Origin: Streptomyces antnestii
Lineage (GTDB): Bacteria > Actinomycetota > Actinomycetes > Streptomycetales > Streptomycetaceae
Direction: 5' to 3'
Length of the DNA: 64,000 nt
Assembly (NCBI RefSeq): GCF_004005495.1
Contig: NZ_RZYA01000003.1
Location: forward strand, 475,343 to 539,342
In this document: positions 50,789 through 59,584 of the stretch, piece by piece
Layout of the letters: every line of letters starts with the position of its first letter
Numbering within the stretch: the stretch's first letter is position 1
Position numbers and translations under genes: made by a program
The notes under the pieces: generated by a model
The model's database searches: none
Told to the model about the DNA's origin: nothing
What the model saw: only the letters and a program-made list of their open reading frames with translations

Positions 50789-51916
50789 GTGTCCAAAACG
50801 CCGGTGAGAGCACAGGCCAAGGGGGCTGGGACGGTGACTGCAGGCCGCGATTCCGCTGTGGGCGAACAGGCTTCGGTCGCGCCCGAGAAAGCGGCAAAAG
50901 GGGTAAAGCGGGCTGGTGGTGGCGGGGGTGGCGATGCCTCTGTGGCCTCCGGGAAGAAGGCCGCTGTCACGCGTAAGGCTGCCGCCACCAGGAAGGGCGC
51001 GGGGGTGGGGGCGGCGGCCGGTGCTTCGAAGTCCGTGAAGGCTGCGGTCAGCAAGAAGGCTGCTGGGGCGGCGGGGACGGCTGGTGCCGTGAAGCCCGTG
51101 AAGAAGGCTGTCGGTAAGGCCGAGTCCCGTACCGCTCTTGTCCGGCGGGCCCGGCGGATCAATCGTGAGCTCGCCGAGGTGTACCCGTACGCCCACCCCG
51201 AGCTCGACTTCGAGAATCCCTTCCAGCTGCTCGTCGCCACCGTGCTCTCCGCCCAGACCACCGATCTGCGGGTCAATCAGACGACGCCCGCCCTCTTCGC
51301 CAGGTATCCGGCCCCGGAGGATCTCGCCGCCGCCGATCCCGAGGCTGTCGAGGAGCTGATCCGGCCCACCGGGTTCTTCCGTGCCAAGACGAAGTCGATC
51401 ATGGGGCTCGCCGCGGCCCTGAGAGATGAGTACGGGGGCGAGGTCCCGGGACGTCTCGAAGACCTCGTCAAGCTGCCCGGTGTGGGCCGCAAGACCGCCT
51501 TCGTGGTGATGGGGAACGCGTTCGGGCGCCCCGGAATCACCGTGGACACGCACTTCGGACGGCTCGTACGGCGCTGGAAGTGGACCGAGGAGACCGACCC
51601 GGACAAGGTCGAGAAGGCCATCGGCGAGCTCTTCCCGAAGAGCGACTGGACGATGCTCTCGCACCGCGTGATCTTCCACGGCCGCCGGATCTGCCACGCC
51701 CGCAAGCCCGCGTGCGGCGCCTGCCCCATCGCCCCGCTCTGCCCGGCGTACGGGGAGGGCGAGACCGACCCGGAGAAGGCGCGGAAGCTGCTCAAGTACG
51801 AGAAGGGCGGATTCCCGGGCCAGCGCCTGAAACCCCCGCAGTCCTATCTGGACGCCGGCGGCATCCCCGCGCCCCCGCTCGGCGGCACCGCGCCCCCGCC
51901 CGCCACGGGCGGGTGA
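50789..51916 (+). CDS. nth: Endonuclease III with a Lys/Ala-rich N-terminal tail
   Basis: A 375-residue base-excision repair enzyme. The catalytic part (about 113-340) has the helix-hairpin-helix LPGVGRKTA (about 229-237, catalytic Lys about 235), the conserved Asp in VDTHF (about 252), and the FeS cluster cysteines C302, C309, C312 and C318. The first about 110 residues are a Lys/Ala/Gly/Ser-rich, histone H1-like region with units such as [17 protein letters not shown]. Most Nth proteins lack it. A Pro/Gly tail ends the protein. Start: GTG at 50789. Confidence 0.92.
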   Translation: MSKTPVRAQAKGAGTVTAGRDSAVGEQASVAPEKAAKGVKRAGGGGGGDASVASGKKAAVTRKAAATRKGAGVGAAAGASKSVKAAVSKKAAGAAGTAGAVKPVKKAVGKAESRTALVRRARRINRELAEVYPYAHPELDFENPFQLLVATVLSAQTTDLRVNQTTPALFARYPAPEDLAAADPEAVEELIRPTGFFRAKTKSIMGLAAALRDEYGGEVPGRLEDLVKLPGVGRKTAFVVMGNAFGRPGITVDTHFGRLVRRWKWTEETDPDKVEKAIGELFPKSDWTMLSHRVIFHGRRICHARKPACGACPIAPLCPAYGEGETDPEKARKLLKYEKGGFPGQRLKPPQSYLDAGGIPAPPLGGTAPPPATGG

Positions 51917-51975
51917 GCTGTCGCGGAACGAACGGCGGGGACGCAGGCGTTGTGTTCAGTTGGACGGGGGTGCCC

Positions 51976-52692
51976 ATGTCACATGCACACAGCGAGGCGC
52001 ACGAGGCGCGCATCGCGAAGGACGAGCCCGTGCGGCTGAGCCGCGAGGGGCTGCCCGAATGGCTCGACCCGGTGGTGAAGGCCGCCGACACGGTCGAGCC
52101 GCTCCAGCTGAGCCGGTTCCTGCCGCCCGAGGACGGTGCGGGGCGGCAGTCCGCCGTACTGATCCTCTTCGGTGAGGGCGAGCGCGGGCCCGAGCTGCTG
52201 CTCATGGAGCGGGCCACGTCGCTGCGCTCGCACGCGGGGCAGCCGTCCTTCCCGGGCGGCGCCCTCGACCCGGAGGACGGCGATCCGCGCGCTGACGGGC
52301 CGCTGCGCGCCGCCCTGCGCGAGGCGGAGGAGGAGACCGGGCTCGATCCCCGTGGCGTCCAGCTGTTCGGCGTCCTGCCGAAGCTGTACATCCCTGTGAG
52401 CCGCTTCGTGGTGACGCCGGTGCTCGGCTGGTGGCGTATGCCGTCGCCGGTCCAGGCGGTCGACCCGGCGGAGACGGCCCGGGTCTTCACGGTCCCCGTG
52501 GCGGATCTCACGGATCCGCGCCACCGCGCGACGACGGTCCACCCGAGCGGCCACAAGGGCCCGGCCTTCCTCGTCGAATCGGCTCTGGTCTGGGGCTTTA
52601 CGGCCGGAGTGATCGACCGCATCCTGCACTACGCGGGATGGGAACGTCCCTGGGACCGCGGTAACGAGGTCCCACTCGACTGGCGCTCGTGA
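51976..52692 (+). CDS. NUDIX hydrolase, CoA pyrophosphatase-like
   Basis: A 238-residue protein with the coenzyme A pyrophosphatase-type signature: LRSHAGQPSFPGGALDPEDG ahead of the NUDIX box ALREAEEETGLDP. The SHAGQ pre-NUDIX motif sits where NudL-like proteins have it. The likely reaction is hydrolysis of CoA or a CoA derivative to phosphopantetheine and 3',5'-ADP. The ATG at 51976 lies about 60 nt after the endonuclease gene. It is followed four nt later by the MarP-like gene. Confidence 0.88.
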   Translation: MSHAHSEAHEARIAKDEPVRLSREGLPEWLDPVVKAADTVEPLQLSRFLPPEDGAGRQSAVLILFGEGERGPELLLMERATSLRSHAGQPSFPGGALDPEDGDPRADGPLRAALREAEEETGLDPRGVQLFGVLPKLYIPVSRFVVTPVLGWWRMPSPVQAVDPAETARVFTVPVADLTDPRHRATTVHPSGHKGPAFLVESALVWGFTAGVIDRILHYAGWERPWDRGNEVPLDWRS

Positions 52693-52696
52693 CAGG

Positions 52697-53905
52697 GTGG
52701 CCCACGTGAATGTGCTGGACATCCTGTTGCTCGTCGCCGCCGTGTGGTTCGCGATCGTGGGCTACCGCCAGGGCTTCGTCGTCGGCATCCTGTCGGTGAT
52801 CGGCTTCCTGGGCGGCGGCCTCGTCGCTGTCTACGTCCTGCCCGCCGTCTGGAGCGCGGTCACGGACGGGGCGAAGGTGAGCACGACCGCCGCGGTCGTC
52901 GCCGTCATCGTGGTCATCGTCTGTGCCTCCGTGGGACAGGCGTTCACCACCCACCTGGGCAACAAGCTGCGCCGGTACATCACGTGGTCGCCGGCCCGTG
53001 CCCTGGACGCCACGGGCGGCGCCGTGGTCAACGTGGTGGCGATGCTCCTCGTCGCCTGGCTCATCGGCTCGGCCCTGGCCGGCACGACGCTGCCCACGCT
53101 CGGCAAGGAGGTGCGCAACTCCAAGGTGCTCCTCGGCGTCTCCCGGGCCCTGCCCGCGCAGGCCAACACCTGGTTCGCGGACTTCTCGTCCGCGCTCGCG
53201 CAGAACGGCTTCCCGCAGGTCTTCAGCCCGTTCTCGAACGAGCCGATCACGGAGGTCCAGCCCCCCGACCCGAGGCTGGCCAACAGCCCGGTCGTGGCGA
53301 CCGCCAAGCGCTCCATCGTCAAGGTGACCGGCCAGGCGCCCAGTTGCGGCAAGGTCCTCGAAGGCAGCGGCTTCGTCTTCGCCGACCGCCGCGTCATGAC
53401 GAACGCGCACGTGGTCGGCGGCGTCGACGAGCCGAACGTGCAGATAGGCGGCGAGGGCCGGATGTACGCGGCGAAGGTCGTCCTCTACGACTGGAAGCGC
53501 GACATCGCCGTACTCGACGTACCGACCCTGAAGGCGCCCCCGCTCCAGTTCACGTCCACGGACGCCGCGCGCGGCAACAGCGCGATCGTCGCGGGCTTCC
53601 CGGAGAACGGCGCGTACGACGTCCGCCCCGCGCGCGTGCGCGGCCGCATCACGGCCAACGGCCCGGACATCTACCACCGCGGCACCGTGCGACGCGATGT
53701 GTACTCGCTCTACGCGACCGTCCGCCAGGGCAACTCCGGCGGCCCGCTGCTCACGCCCCAGGGCAAGGTGTACGGCGTGGTCTTCGCGAAGTCGCTCGAC
53801 AGCGCACAGACCGGCTACGCGCTCACCCGTGACGAGATCAGTCAGGACATCGACCGCGGCCGCGCCGCCAACCAGCAGGTGGACAGCGACAAGTGCGCCC
53901 TGTGA
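52697..53905 (+). CDS. MarP-like membrane serine protease (CvpA + trypsin-like)
   Basis: A 402-residue protein with four N-terminal membrane helices of CvpA type (about residues 1-125: LDILLLVAAVWFAIVGYRQGF, VVAVIVVIVCASVGQAF) and a periplasmic trypsin-like domain (about 195-400). The triad fits H near 238 (MTNAHVVGG), D near 269 (RDIAVLDV) and S near 347 (GNSGGPL). MarP of Mycobacterium has the same layout and guards acid resistance. The GTG at 52697 or the next at 52706 starts it. Confidence 0.92.
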   Translation: MAHVNVLDILLLVAAVWFAIVGYRQGFVVGILSVIGFLGGGLVAVYVLPAVWSAVTDGAKVSTTAAVVAVIVVIVCASVGQAFTTHLGNKLRRYITWSPARALDATGGAVVNVVAMLLVAWLIGSALAGTTLPTLGKEVRNSKVLLGVSRALPAQANTWFADFSSALAQNGFPQVFSPFSNEPITEVQPPDPRLANSPVVATAKRSIVKVTGQAPSCGKVLEGSGFVFADRRVMTNAHVVGGVDEPNVQIGGEGRMYAAKVVLYDWKRDIAVLDVPTLKAPPLQFTSTDAARGNSAIVAGFPENGAYDVRPARVRGRITANGPDIYHRGTVRRDVYSLYATVRQGNSGGPLLTPQGKVYGVVFAKSLDSAQTGYALTRDEISQDIDRGRAANQQVDSDKCAL

Positions 53906-53941
53906 GGTGCTGGAGGCGGCGCCGGCCGGGCCGGTGAGCGG

Positions 53942-54130
53942 TCAGTCGCGCGTATGCCGCAGCCGGGCCGAGACCCAGCGGGCCCGGCGCCGCAGGATGC
54001 GGGGAATGTTGATCACCGGAGGGGTCTGGTCATGGCCCGATTCCTGCGGGCCACCCCCCGGGTGACGGCTCAGCACGGTGGCTGAGCGGCGGTTGCGTGC
54101 TGCGTCACTGTAGTCGTGCGTCCAGCCCAT
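53942..54130 (-). CDS. Small conserved basic protein of unknown function
   Basis: A 62-residue protein, MGWTHDYSDAARNRRSATV at the start and a basic end (RRRARWVSARLRHTRD). The frame has strong GC-rich codon use, and I believe similar short proteins occur at this position in Streptomyces, but I can name no function. It has no signal peptide. It is convergent with the MarP-like gene. Confidence 0.5.
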   Translation of the reverse strand: MGWTHDYSDAARNRRSATVLSRHPGGGPQESGHDQTPPVINIPRILRRRARWVSARLRHTRD

Positions 54131-54293
54131 ACCCCGACGTGTGCCCGGGCCCCAAGGTCGGTAATCGCCCTCACGCCCCCCAATTGGCCTATGCGCCAGG
54201 CAATTGGCAGTTCGAGGGACAGTTGTTCCAGGACATGGCTCGAACGCGTCACCCGATCGTGCGACGGGCGGGTGAGGCGGCGGCGGGGCGCGC

Positions 54294-55244
54294 CTAGCGG
54301 TCCGGTTCCGGGTCCTTCAGCCAGTTCACCAGTTCGTTCGAGAACGCGACCGGGTCCTCCTCGTGCGGGAAGTGTCCGAGTCCGTCGAACAGCCGCCAGC
54401 GGTACGGGGCTTCGACGTACTCGCCGGAGCCCGCCGCGCTGCGCGTGCGCATCACGGGGTCGAGCGAGCCGTGCAGATGCAGCGTCGGCACCCGCACCGG
54501 ACGCTTCATGCGCCGGTTGAACTGGATGCCGTCCGGACGGGCCATCGAGCGCACCATCCACCGGTACGGCTCGACCGAGCAGTGCGCCGTGGACGGGATG
54601 CACATGGCGCGCCGGTACACGTCCACCGCCTCGTCGTCCGGCAGCTGCGGCCCGGACCAGTCCCGGATCAGCCGCCCGACCAAGGCGCCGTCGTCCGCGA
54701 CGAGCTGACGCTCCGGCAGCCACGGCCGCTGGAAGCCCCAGACGTAACTGCCGGCCGCGGTCTGCTTGAGGTCGGAGAGCATGGCCGAGCGCCAGCGCCG
54801 GGGATGGGGCATGGAGGAGACCACGAGCCGGCGCACCAGCTTGGGCCGCATCACGGCCGCGGTCCACGCGAGATAGCCGCCCAGGTCGTGTCCGACGAGC
54901 GCCGCGTCGGGCTCGCCGAGGGACCGTACGACGCCCGTGATGTCGAGGGCGAGGTTCGCCGGGTCGTAGCCGCGCGGGGTGCGGTCGCTGCCGCCGACGC
55001 CGCGCAGGTCCATGGCCACGGCCCGGAACCCGGCGTCGGCGAGCGCCACCATCTGGTGCCGCCACGTCCACCAGAACTGCGGGAAGCCGTGCAGGAGCAG
55101 GACCAGCGGCCCGTCGCCCGTCTCGGCGATGTGGAAGCGCGCGCCGTTCGCGGCGACGTCCCGGTGGGTCAGCTCGCGGCCGCCCGGGATGCCGATGCGT
55201 ACGACCGAGGCGGGTTGAGCCGAAGGTGTGGCGGGGTCCGTCAT
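54294..55244 (-). CDS. Alpha/beta hydrolase, epoxide hydrolase-like
   Basis: A 316-residue hydrolase. It has the oxyanion motif LLLHGFPQFWWTWRHQM (HGxP), the Asp nucleophile in VGHDLGGYLAW (GHDxG, as in epoxide hydrolases and haloalkane dehalogenases), a lid domain, and DGLGHFPHEEDP with the catalytic His. The substrate is unknown. It overlaps the holin-X gene by four nt on the same strand. Confidence 0.9.
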   Translation of the reverse strand: MTDPATPSAQPASVVRIGIPGGRELTHRDVAANGARFHIAETGDGPLVLLLHGFPQFWWTWRHQMVALADAGFRAVAMDLRGVGGSDRTPRGYDPANLALDITGVVRSLGEPDAALVGHDLGGYLAWTAAVMRPKLVRRLVVSSMPHPRRWRSAMLSDLKQTAAGSYVWGFQRPWLPERQLVADDGALVGRLIRDWSGPQLPDDEAVDVYRRAMCIPSTAHCSVEPYRWMVRSMARPDGIQFNRRMKRPVRVPTLHLHGSLDPVMRTRSAAGSGEYVEAPYRWRLFDGLGHFPHEEDPVAFSNELVNWLKDPEPDR

Positions 55245-55750
55245 GAGGTCGAGCGTGCCACAGCCTCGACCGAGTCACCGACTCGGTTCGCCGGGGTCAC
55301 CTGACGGGGGTGCGGTTTGGCGTTCCCCAGTACGCCCGCCGTCTCCTTGACCGAGGCGGCGACCTTCTGCGGGGCCTTGCCCTTCTTGGCCTTCTTGAGC
55401 ACGGCGACGCCGATCAGCGCGAGGAGGACGGCGAGGAGGACGCTCGCGGCGAAGGACAGCAGGAAGCACCAGGCGAGGTTCCAGCCGCCGTTGCCGTTGT
55501 GTCCGCCGGTCCAGGAGTTGATGCCGTAGGCGAGGGCGAAGCTCAGCATGGGCAGGGAGAAGATCAGCATGGTCGCGGCCACGATGAACGCGGCACTGCC
55601 GATCGCCCCCCGCTTCACATCCTGCTTCAGCTGCACCTTCGCGAGGGCGATCTCGTCGTGCACCAGTGCGGACATCTCGGTCGTCGCCGAGGCGAACAGC
55701 TGGCCGATGCTGCGTTCGGCGCCGACCGGGCTGCCGTCGGGTGCGCTCAT
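55241..55750 (-). CDS. Holin-X family (actinobacterial phage-holin-like) membrane protein
   Basis: A 169-residue protein with an N-terminal amphipathic helix (SIGQLFASATTEMSALVHDEIALAKVQLK, the DUF1469/Holin-X motif), two membrane helices (55-78 and 93-117, by eye), and a basic, disordered tail. Such proteins are widespread in actinobacterial genomes and not tied to a prophage. There is no phage gene nearby. It is co-oriented with the hydrolase gene downstream. Confidence 0.85.
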   Translation of the reverse strand: MSAPDGSPVGAERSIGQLFASATTEMSALVHDEIALAKVQLKQDVKRGAIGSAAFIVAATMLIFSLPMLSFALAYGINSWTGGHNGNGGWNLAWCFLLSFAASVLLAVLLALIGVAVLKKAKKGKAPQKVAASVKETAGVLGNAKPHPRQVTPANRVGDSVEAVARSTS

Positions 55751-55828
55751 CGCGTACTCCCTGTCCTTCTGTAGAAGTGTGTGCGTGAAGTGTGTGGGTG
55801 CTTCCGTCCGTGCGGACCTGCTGTCAGA

Positions 55829-57244
55829 TCATGCCGGACGACCGCTCCCCTCGCTTGCCCCGCCCGTCACTTCGGCAAGCCTGCGGTGTTCGGCGGCCTT
55901 CTTCTCGTAGATCTCCGCCATCCGCAAGTGGTACTCCGGGTTGTCCTCCTCGTAGATGTCCGGGATGCCGTCTAGGTCTTCGTCGCGCTCCTCGTCGGCG
56001 CACATCGCGCGGTACTTGGCGTTGCGGATCTTGAGCAGGACGGTGGACAGGACGGCCGCGATGAGGGAGCCCAGCAGGACGGCGGCCTTGATCTCGTCGG
56101 TCAGCAGCGGGTTCTCGGTGAAGGCGAGTTCGCCGATCAGGAGCGAGACGGTGAAGCCGATGCCGGCGAGGGACGCCACCGCGAACACGTCGGGCCAGGC
56201 CAGCTCGTCGGAGAGCGACGCCCTGGTGAAGCGCGCCGTGAGCCAGGTCCCGCCGAAGATGCCGACGGCCTTGCCGACGACGAGGCCGAGCACCACACCG
56301 AGCGTCTCCGGCTTGGTGAATACGTCGCCCAGGGCGCTGCCCGACACCACGACGCCCGCGCTGAACAGGGCGAACAGCGGCACGGCGAGCCCCGCCGAGA
56401 ACGGGCGCACCAGGTGCTCGATGTGCTCGCCGGGCGAGTGCTCCTCGCCCTCCCGCCGGGTGCACCGCAGCATGAGCCCCATGGCGACACCGGCGATCGT
56501 GGAGTGGATGCCGCTGTTGTACATCAGGCCCCAGATCACGAGGGCGAGCGGTACGTAGACGTACCAGCCGCGTACGCCCTTGCGCAGGAGCAGCCAGAAG
56601 ACGGCGAGGCCGACGACGGCGCCGGCGAGCGCGGCGAAGTCGATGTCGCTGGTGAAGAAGATCGCGATGATCAGGATCGCGAAGAGGTCGTCGACGACGG
56701 CGAGCGTGAGCAGGAACGCGCGCAGGGACGACGGCAGCGAGGTGCCGATGACCGCGAGGACGGCGAGCGCGAACGCGATGTCGGTGGCGGTCGGCACGGC
56801 CCAGCCGTCGAGCGAGCCGCCGCCCGTGATGTTGACGAGGAAGTAGACGAGCGCGGGGACCGCCATGCCGCACAGCGCGGCGGCGACGGGCAGCATGGCC
56901 GCCTTGGGGTCGCGCAGGTCGCCCGCGACGAGTTCCCGCTTGAGCTCGATACCGGCGACGAAGAAGAACACCGCGAGGAGCCCGTCGGCGGCCCAGTGCT
57001 GGACGGACAGGTGGAGGCCGAGCGCGGAGGGGCCGATGTGGAAGTCGCGTACGGACTCGTAGCTGTCGCTGAGCGGGGTGTTCGCCCAGATCAGGGCGGC
57101 GATCGCGGCGACCAGGAGCAGGACGCCGCCGACGGTCTCGGTCCGCAGAGCATCCGCTACGAACGTCCGCTCGGGAAGGGAGAGCCGGCCGAGGGCCTTG
57201 CGGCCGTTCTTGCTGGGGGCGGGCGTCTTGCTGGGCGCGGCCAC
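55829..57244 (-). CDS. nhaA: Na+/H+ antiporter NhaA
   Basis: A 471-residue membrane antiporter with the paired aspartates D185-D186 (LAVVDDLFAI) that carry sodium and protons, the crossover segment PTATDIAFALAVLAVIG (about 151-167), and VFFFVAGIELKREL. It extrudes Na+ in exchange for H+. It has an extra acidic C-terminal tail of about 50 residues (DEERDEDLDGIPDIYEEDN), probably a cytoplasmic regulatory extension. The GTG start is at 57244. Confidence 0.93.
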   Translation of the reverse strand: MAAPSKTPAPSKNGRKALGRLSLPERTFVADALRTETVGGVLLLVAAIAALIWANTPLSDSYESVRDFHIGPSALGLHLSVQHWAADGLLAVFFFVAGIELKRELVAGDLRDPKAAMLPVAAALCGMAVPALVYFLVNITGGGSLDGWAVPTATDIAFALAVLAVIGTSLPSSLRAFLLTLAVVDDLFAILIIAIFFTSDIDFAALAGAVVGLAVFWLLLRKGVRGWYVYVPLALVIWGLMYNSGIHSTIAGVAMGLMLRCTRREGEEHSPGEHIEHLVRPFSAGLAVPLFALFSAGVVVSGSALGDVFTKPETLGVVLGLVVGKAVGIFGGTWLTARFTRASLSDELAWPDVFAVASLAGIGFTVSLLIGELAFTENPLLTDEIKAAVLLGSLIAAVLSTVLLKIRNAKYRAMCADEERDEDLDGIPDIYEEDNPEYHLRMAEIYEKKAAEHRRLAEVTGGASEGSGRPA

Positions 57245-57394
57245 GGCGGGGGACCTCCGGTCGGGTTCGGCTTTCGCGAACGCCTCGGCGAGGGGTCGCC
57301 GACGGCGTTGCCGACCAGACTTCCCGGCACACCATGTGAGGTATTCACCCTACCGGGTGTACGCGGGCCGTACCTGGTGATCATCACCTTACGT

Positions 57395-57439
57395 ACGAAT
57401 CGGGCACCCGGCGCGCTCGGCGCCGGGTGCCCGATTCGT
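57395..57439. terminator. Long-stem hairpin between acs and nhaA
   Basis: Perfect 20-bp stem (left arm ACGAATCGGGCACCCGGCGC) with a 5-nt loop, 13 nt past the acetyl-CoA synthetase stop. It can terminate its transcript on the minus strand. Confidence 0.85.
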
Positions 57440-57452
57440 GGTGTGCGTGCGG

Positions 57453-59411
57453 TCAGTCCTCGCTGGGCGCGGCCGGCAGCTTGGTCTGGATCAGGTCCAT
57501 CACGGACGAGTCGGTGAGCGTCGTGACGTCGCCCAGCTCCCGGTTCTCCGCGACGTCGCGCAGCAGGCGCCGCATGATCTTCCCGGAGCGCGTCTTGGGC
57601 AGCTCGGCGACGGGCAGGACCCGCTTCGGCTTGGCGATCGGGCCGAGGGTCGCGCCCACGTGGTTGCGCAGGTCGGCGACGAGACCGTCGTCGTCGGCGG
57701 ACGCCGTGCCCCGCAGGATGACGAAGGCGACGATGGCCTGGCCGGTCGTCTCGTCCGCCGCGCCCACGACCGCCGCCTCGGCGACCGAGGGGTGCGAGAC
57801 GAGCGCCGACTCGACCTCGGTGGTCGAGATGTTGTGCCCGGACACGAGCATCACGTCGTCCACGCGGCCGAGGAGCCAGATGTCGCCGTCCTCGTCCTTC
57901 TTGGCGCCGTCACCGGCGAAGTACTTGCCCTCGAAGCGGGACCAGTACGTGTCGATGAACCGCTGGTCGTCGCCCCAGATGGTGCGCAGCATCGACGGCC
58001 ACGGCTCGGTGAGGACCAGGTAACCGCCGCCGCCGTCCGGCACCTCGCGCGCCTCGTCGTCGACGACCGTCGCCGAGATACCGGGCAGGGCGCGCTGGGC
58101 GGAGCCCGGCTTGGTCTCGGTGACGCCGGGCAGCGGGGAGATCATCATCGCGCCGGTCTCGGTCTGCCACCAGGTGTCCACGATGGGGCACTTGTCGGCG
58201 CCGATGTTCTTCCGGTACCACATCCAGGCCTCGGGGTTGATCGGCTCGCCGACCGAGCCGAGGACCCGCAGACTGCTCAGGTCGAACTTGGCGGGGATGT
58301 CGTCGCCCCACTTCATGAACGTGCGGATCGCCGTCGGCGCCGTGTACAGGATCGTCACCCCGTACTTCTGCACGATCTCCCAGAAGCGGCCCTGGTGCGG
58401 GGTGTCCGGGGTGCCCTCGTAGATGACCTGCGTCGCGCCGTTCGAGAGCGGGCCGTAGGTGATGTACGAGTGCCCGGTGACCCAGCCGATGTCGGCGGTG
58501 CACCAGTAGACGTCGGTCTCCGGCTTGAGGTCGAACACCGCGTGGTGGGTGTACGAGGCCTGCGTGAGGTAGCCGCCGGAAGTGTGCAGGATGCCCTTGG
58601 GCTTACCCGTCGTGCCGGACGTGTAGAGGATGAACAGCGGCTGCTCGGCCTCGAACGCCTCGGGCGTGTGCTCCGCGGACTGGCGCTGCGTGATCTCGTG
58701 CCACCACACGTCGCGGCCCTCGGTCCACGCGACGTCCTGGCCGGTGCGCCGGACGACGAGTACGTGCTCCACGTTGTCGACGCGCTCGATCGCCTCGTCC
58801 ACCGCCGGCTTGAGCGCCGAGGGCTTGCCCCTGCGGTAGCCGCCGTCGGAGGTGATGACGACCTTGGCGTCGGCGTCCTGGATGCGGGTGGCGATGGCGT
58901 CGGCCGAGAAACCGCCGAAGACGACGGAGTGCGCGGCGCCGATGCGGGCGCAGGCCAGCATCGCGACGACGGCCTCGGGGATCATCGGCAGGTAGACGGC
59001 GACCCGGTCGCCGGTCCGAACGCCCAGCTCCGTCAGCGCGTTGGCGGCCCGGCTGACCTCATCCTTGAGCTCCGCGTAGGTGATGGCGCGGCTGTCGCCC
59101 GGCTCACCCTCGAAGTGGATGGCGACCCGGTCACCGTTCCCGGCCTCGACGTGGCGGTCCACGCAGTTGTACGCGACGTTCAGCTTGCCGTCGGCGAACC
59201 ACTTGGCGAACGGCGGGTTCGACCAGTCGAGGGTCTCGGTCGGTTCGGTGGCCCAGGTCAGCCGGCGGGCCTGCTCGGCCCAGAAGCCGAGCCTGTCAGC
59301 CTTGGCCTGCTCGTACGCCTCCGCGGTGACGTTGGCGGCGGCCGCCAGGTCGGCCGGCGGCGCGAACCTTCGTTCTTCTTTAAGAAGGTTGGCCAGGCTT
59401 TCGTTGCTCAC
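57453..59411 (-). CDS. acsA: Acetate--CoA ligase (acetyl-CoA synthetase)
   Basis: A 652-residue ANL-family enzyme that makes acetyl-CoA from acetate, ATP and CoA. The A-motif is [17 protein letters not shown], further motifs are [20 protein letters not shown] and [33 protein letters not shown], and the acetylated-Lys motif [15 protein letters not shown] lies at the C-terminus. The GTG at 59411 gives the usual length and has GGGAGA upstream; the longer in-frame start adds unrelated residues. Confidence 0.96.
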   Translation of the reverse strand: MSNESLANLLKEERRFAPPADLAAAANVTAEAYEQAKADRLGFWAEQARRLTWATEPTETLDWSNPPFAKWFADGKLNVAYNCVDRHVEAGNGDRVAIHFEGEPGDSRAITYAELKDEVSRAANALTELGVRTGDRVAVYLPMIPEAVVAMLACARIGAAHSVVFGGFSADAIATRIQDADAKVVITSDGGYRRGKPSALKPAVDEAIERVDNVEHVLVVRRTGQDVAWTEGRDVWWHEITQRQSAEHTPEAFEAEQPLFILYTSGTTGKPKGILHTSGGYLTQASYTHHAVFDLKPETDVYWCTADIGWVTGHSYITYGPLSNGATQVIYEGTPDTPHQGRFWEIVQKYGVTILYTAPTAIRTFMKWGDDIPAKFDLSSLRVLGSVGEPINPEAWMWYRKNIGADKCPIVDTWWQTETGAMMISPLPGVTETKPGSAQRALPGISATVVDDEAREVPDGGGGYLVLTEPWPSMLRTIWGDDQRFIDTYWSRFEGKYFAGDGAKKDEDGDIWLLGRVDDVMLVSGHNISTTEVESALVSHPSVAEAAVVGAADETTGQAIVAFVILRGTASADDDGLVADLRNHVGATLGPIAKPKRVLPVAELPKTRSGKIMRRLLRDVAENRELGDVTTLTDSSVMDLIQTKLPAAPSED

Positions 59412-59474
59412 GACATCTCCCTTACGGTGCTTTGCCGGGGCGACCGTTGTGTCCCAGTCCACAGCTCATCAGAC

Positions 59475-59500
59475 GGCCCCCCTCGGTGACAAGGGGGGCC
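59475..59500. terminator. Hairpin between the SulP fusion and acs genes
   Basis: Stem GGCCCCCCT / AGGGGGGCC with an 8-nt loop, 85 nt downstream of the SulP-carbonic anhydrase stop on the minus strand. No T run follows on that strand, so its role is only probable. Confidence 0.5.
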
Positions 59501-59584
59501 CGAAAAAATGGTTTAGACCTGTTGGGCTCTCCGCGTACGTGCCGATGATTCCACTCACCGGCACGCATGCCGCCCCGAACGGGT

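Noticed and set aside
55241..55750. Prophage holin as a sign of a prophage
   Set aside because: This actinobacterial family is chromosomal, and no phage structural, lysis or integrase genes are adjacent.
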